A stretch of 5,518 nucleotides of DNA from Desulfatirhabdium butyrativorans (lineage in GTDB: Bacteria > Desulfobacterota > Desulfobacteria > Desulfobacterales > DYRK01): NCBI GenBank assembly GCA_020718785.1, contig DYRK01000406.1:1-5518 (forward strand), read 5' to 3'. Under the pieces are notes generated by a model, which saw nothing but the letters and a program-made list of their open reading frames with translations, made no database searches and was not told the origin of the DNA. Below, piece after piece: positions 5,351 to 5,518 of this stretch. Made by a program: the position numbers and the translations under genes. Position 1 is the first letter of the stretch, and every line of letters begins with the position of its first letter.

Positions 5351-5518
5351 CTCTGAAAAATAGGTTGCCGAGCCGGGTTTTGGGAACCGGAAAAGGAATC
5401 CCGGATTTGTGCTTCCGAGGGTCCGTCAAAGCTGTCTGTTTTGTAACATCTTTGATTCATTATAAAATATTTTTTAAAAAAATGCTTGACAGGGTCATTG
5501 AATCATGTTACATACGCC
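5351..5518 (+). repeat. Promoter-bearing dispersed repeat, copy B (runs to the window end)
   Basis: Bases 5351-5463 are identical to 1932-2044, in the same orientation, 3419 bp apart. The hairpin recurs at 5426-5455. The A/T tract is one base shorter, and the promoter tail differs at a handful of positions outside the -35 and -10 boxes. As with copy A, the left junction is sharp at CTCTGAAAAATAGG, and unrelated sequence lies to its left. The right boundary cannot be set because the window ends. Confidence 0.93.
5486..5514 (+). promoter_or_regulatory. Sigma70 promoter in repeat copy B, firing out of the window
   Basis: TTGACA (5486-5491), 17-bp spacer, TG at 5506-5507 and TACATA (5509-5514): the same architecture as copy A. 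It would drive whatever lies to the right of the window. The spacer bases just after the -35 differ from copy A (GGGTCATTG against GGCTGATTG), so the boxes are kept while the filler changes. Confidence 0.72.

Overview
The window looks like an accessory, repeat-rich stretch of an environmental Gram-negative bacterium. The best guess is a Desulfobacterota (sulfate-reducer-like) genome. This rests on a secreted di-haem c-type cytochrome, several families of dispersed palindromic repeats in a short span, and a DUF3782-type nuclease-like gene of the kind seen in such genomes. The assignment is inference; there is no rRNA or marker gene here.

Layout from left to right. (1) Positions 1-133 hold two tandem copies of a 55-nt repeat, each centred on a 10+1+10 palindrome. 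The second copy overlaps the 3' end of the next gene and supplies its stop codon. (2) 120-1631 (minus) encodes a 503-residue exported protein with two CxxCH haem sites, an EF-hand-type calcium loop and a molybdopterin-oxidoreductase-like region. (3) 1632-1931 is its upstream region, with a nested hairpin, a possible promoter and a 48-codon minus-strand ORF of protein-like composition. (4) 1932-2100 is a dispersed repeat whose right end is a sigma70 promoter (TTGACA, 17 bp, TGnTACATA) pointing right. (5) 2103-2344 is predicted to be a transcribed structured RNA: a rod-like hairpin of about 113 nt followed at once by an intrinsic terminator. (6) 2441-4486 (plus) encodes a 681-residue dynamin-like large GTPase, visibly more AT-rich than the cytochrome gene. 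(7) 4487-4575 is a convergent intergenic gap containing a double palindrome. (8) 4576-5146 (minus) is a DUF3782/PD-(D/E)xK-like gene broken by one frameshift near codon 47. (9) 5147-5350 contains no convincing gene, only small minus-strand ORFs. (10) 5351-5518 is a second copy of the promoter-bearing repeat; 113 bp are identical to the first copy, and it runs off the end of the window.

How the parts relate: the cytochrome gene and the RNA/GTPase unit diverge, and the GTPase and the broken nuclease-like gene converge. No multi-gene operon is visible. The most notable arrangement is a repeat-borne promoter feeding a self-terminating structured RNA placed immediately ahead of an orphan dynamin-like GTPase. 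Bacterial dynamins include membrane-remodelling and anti-phage proteins, so a mobile or defence role is possible but unproven here.
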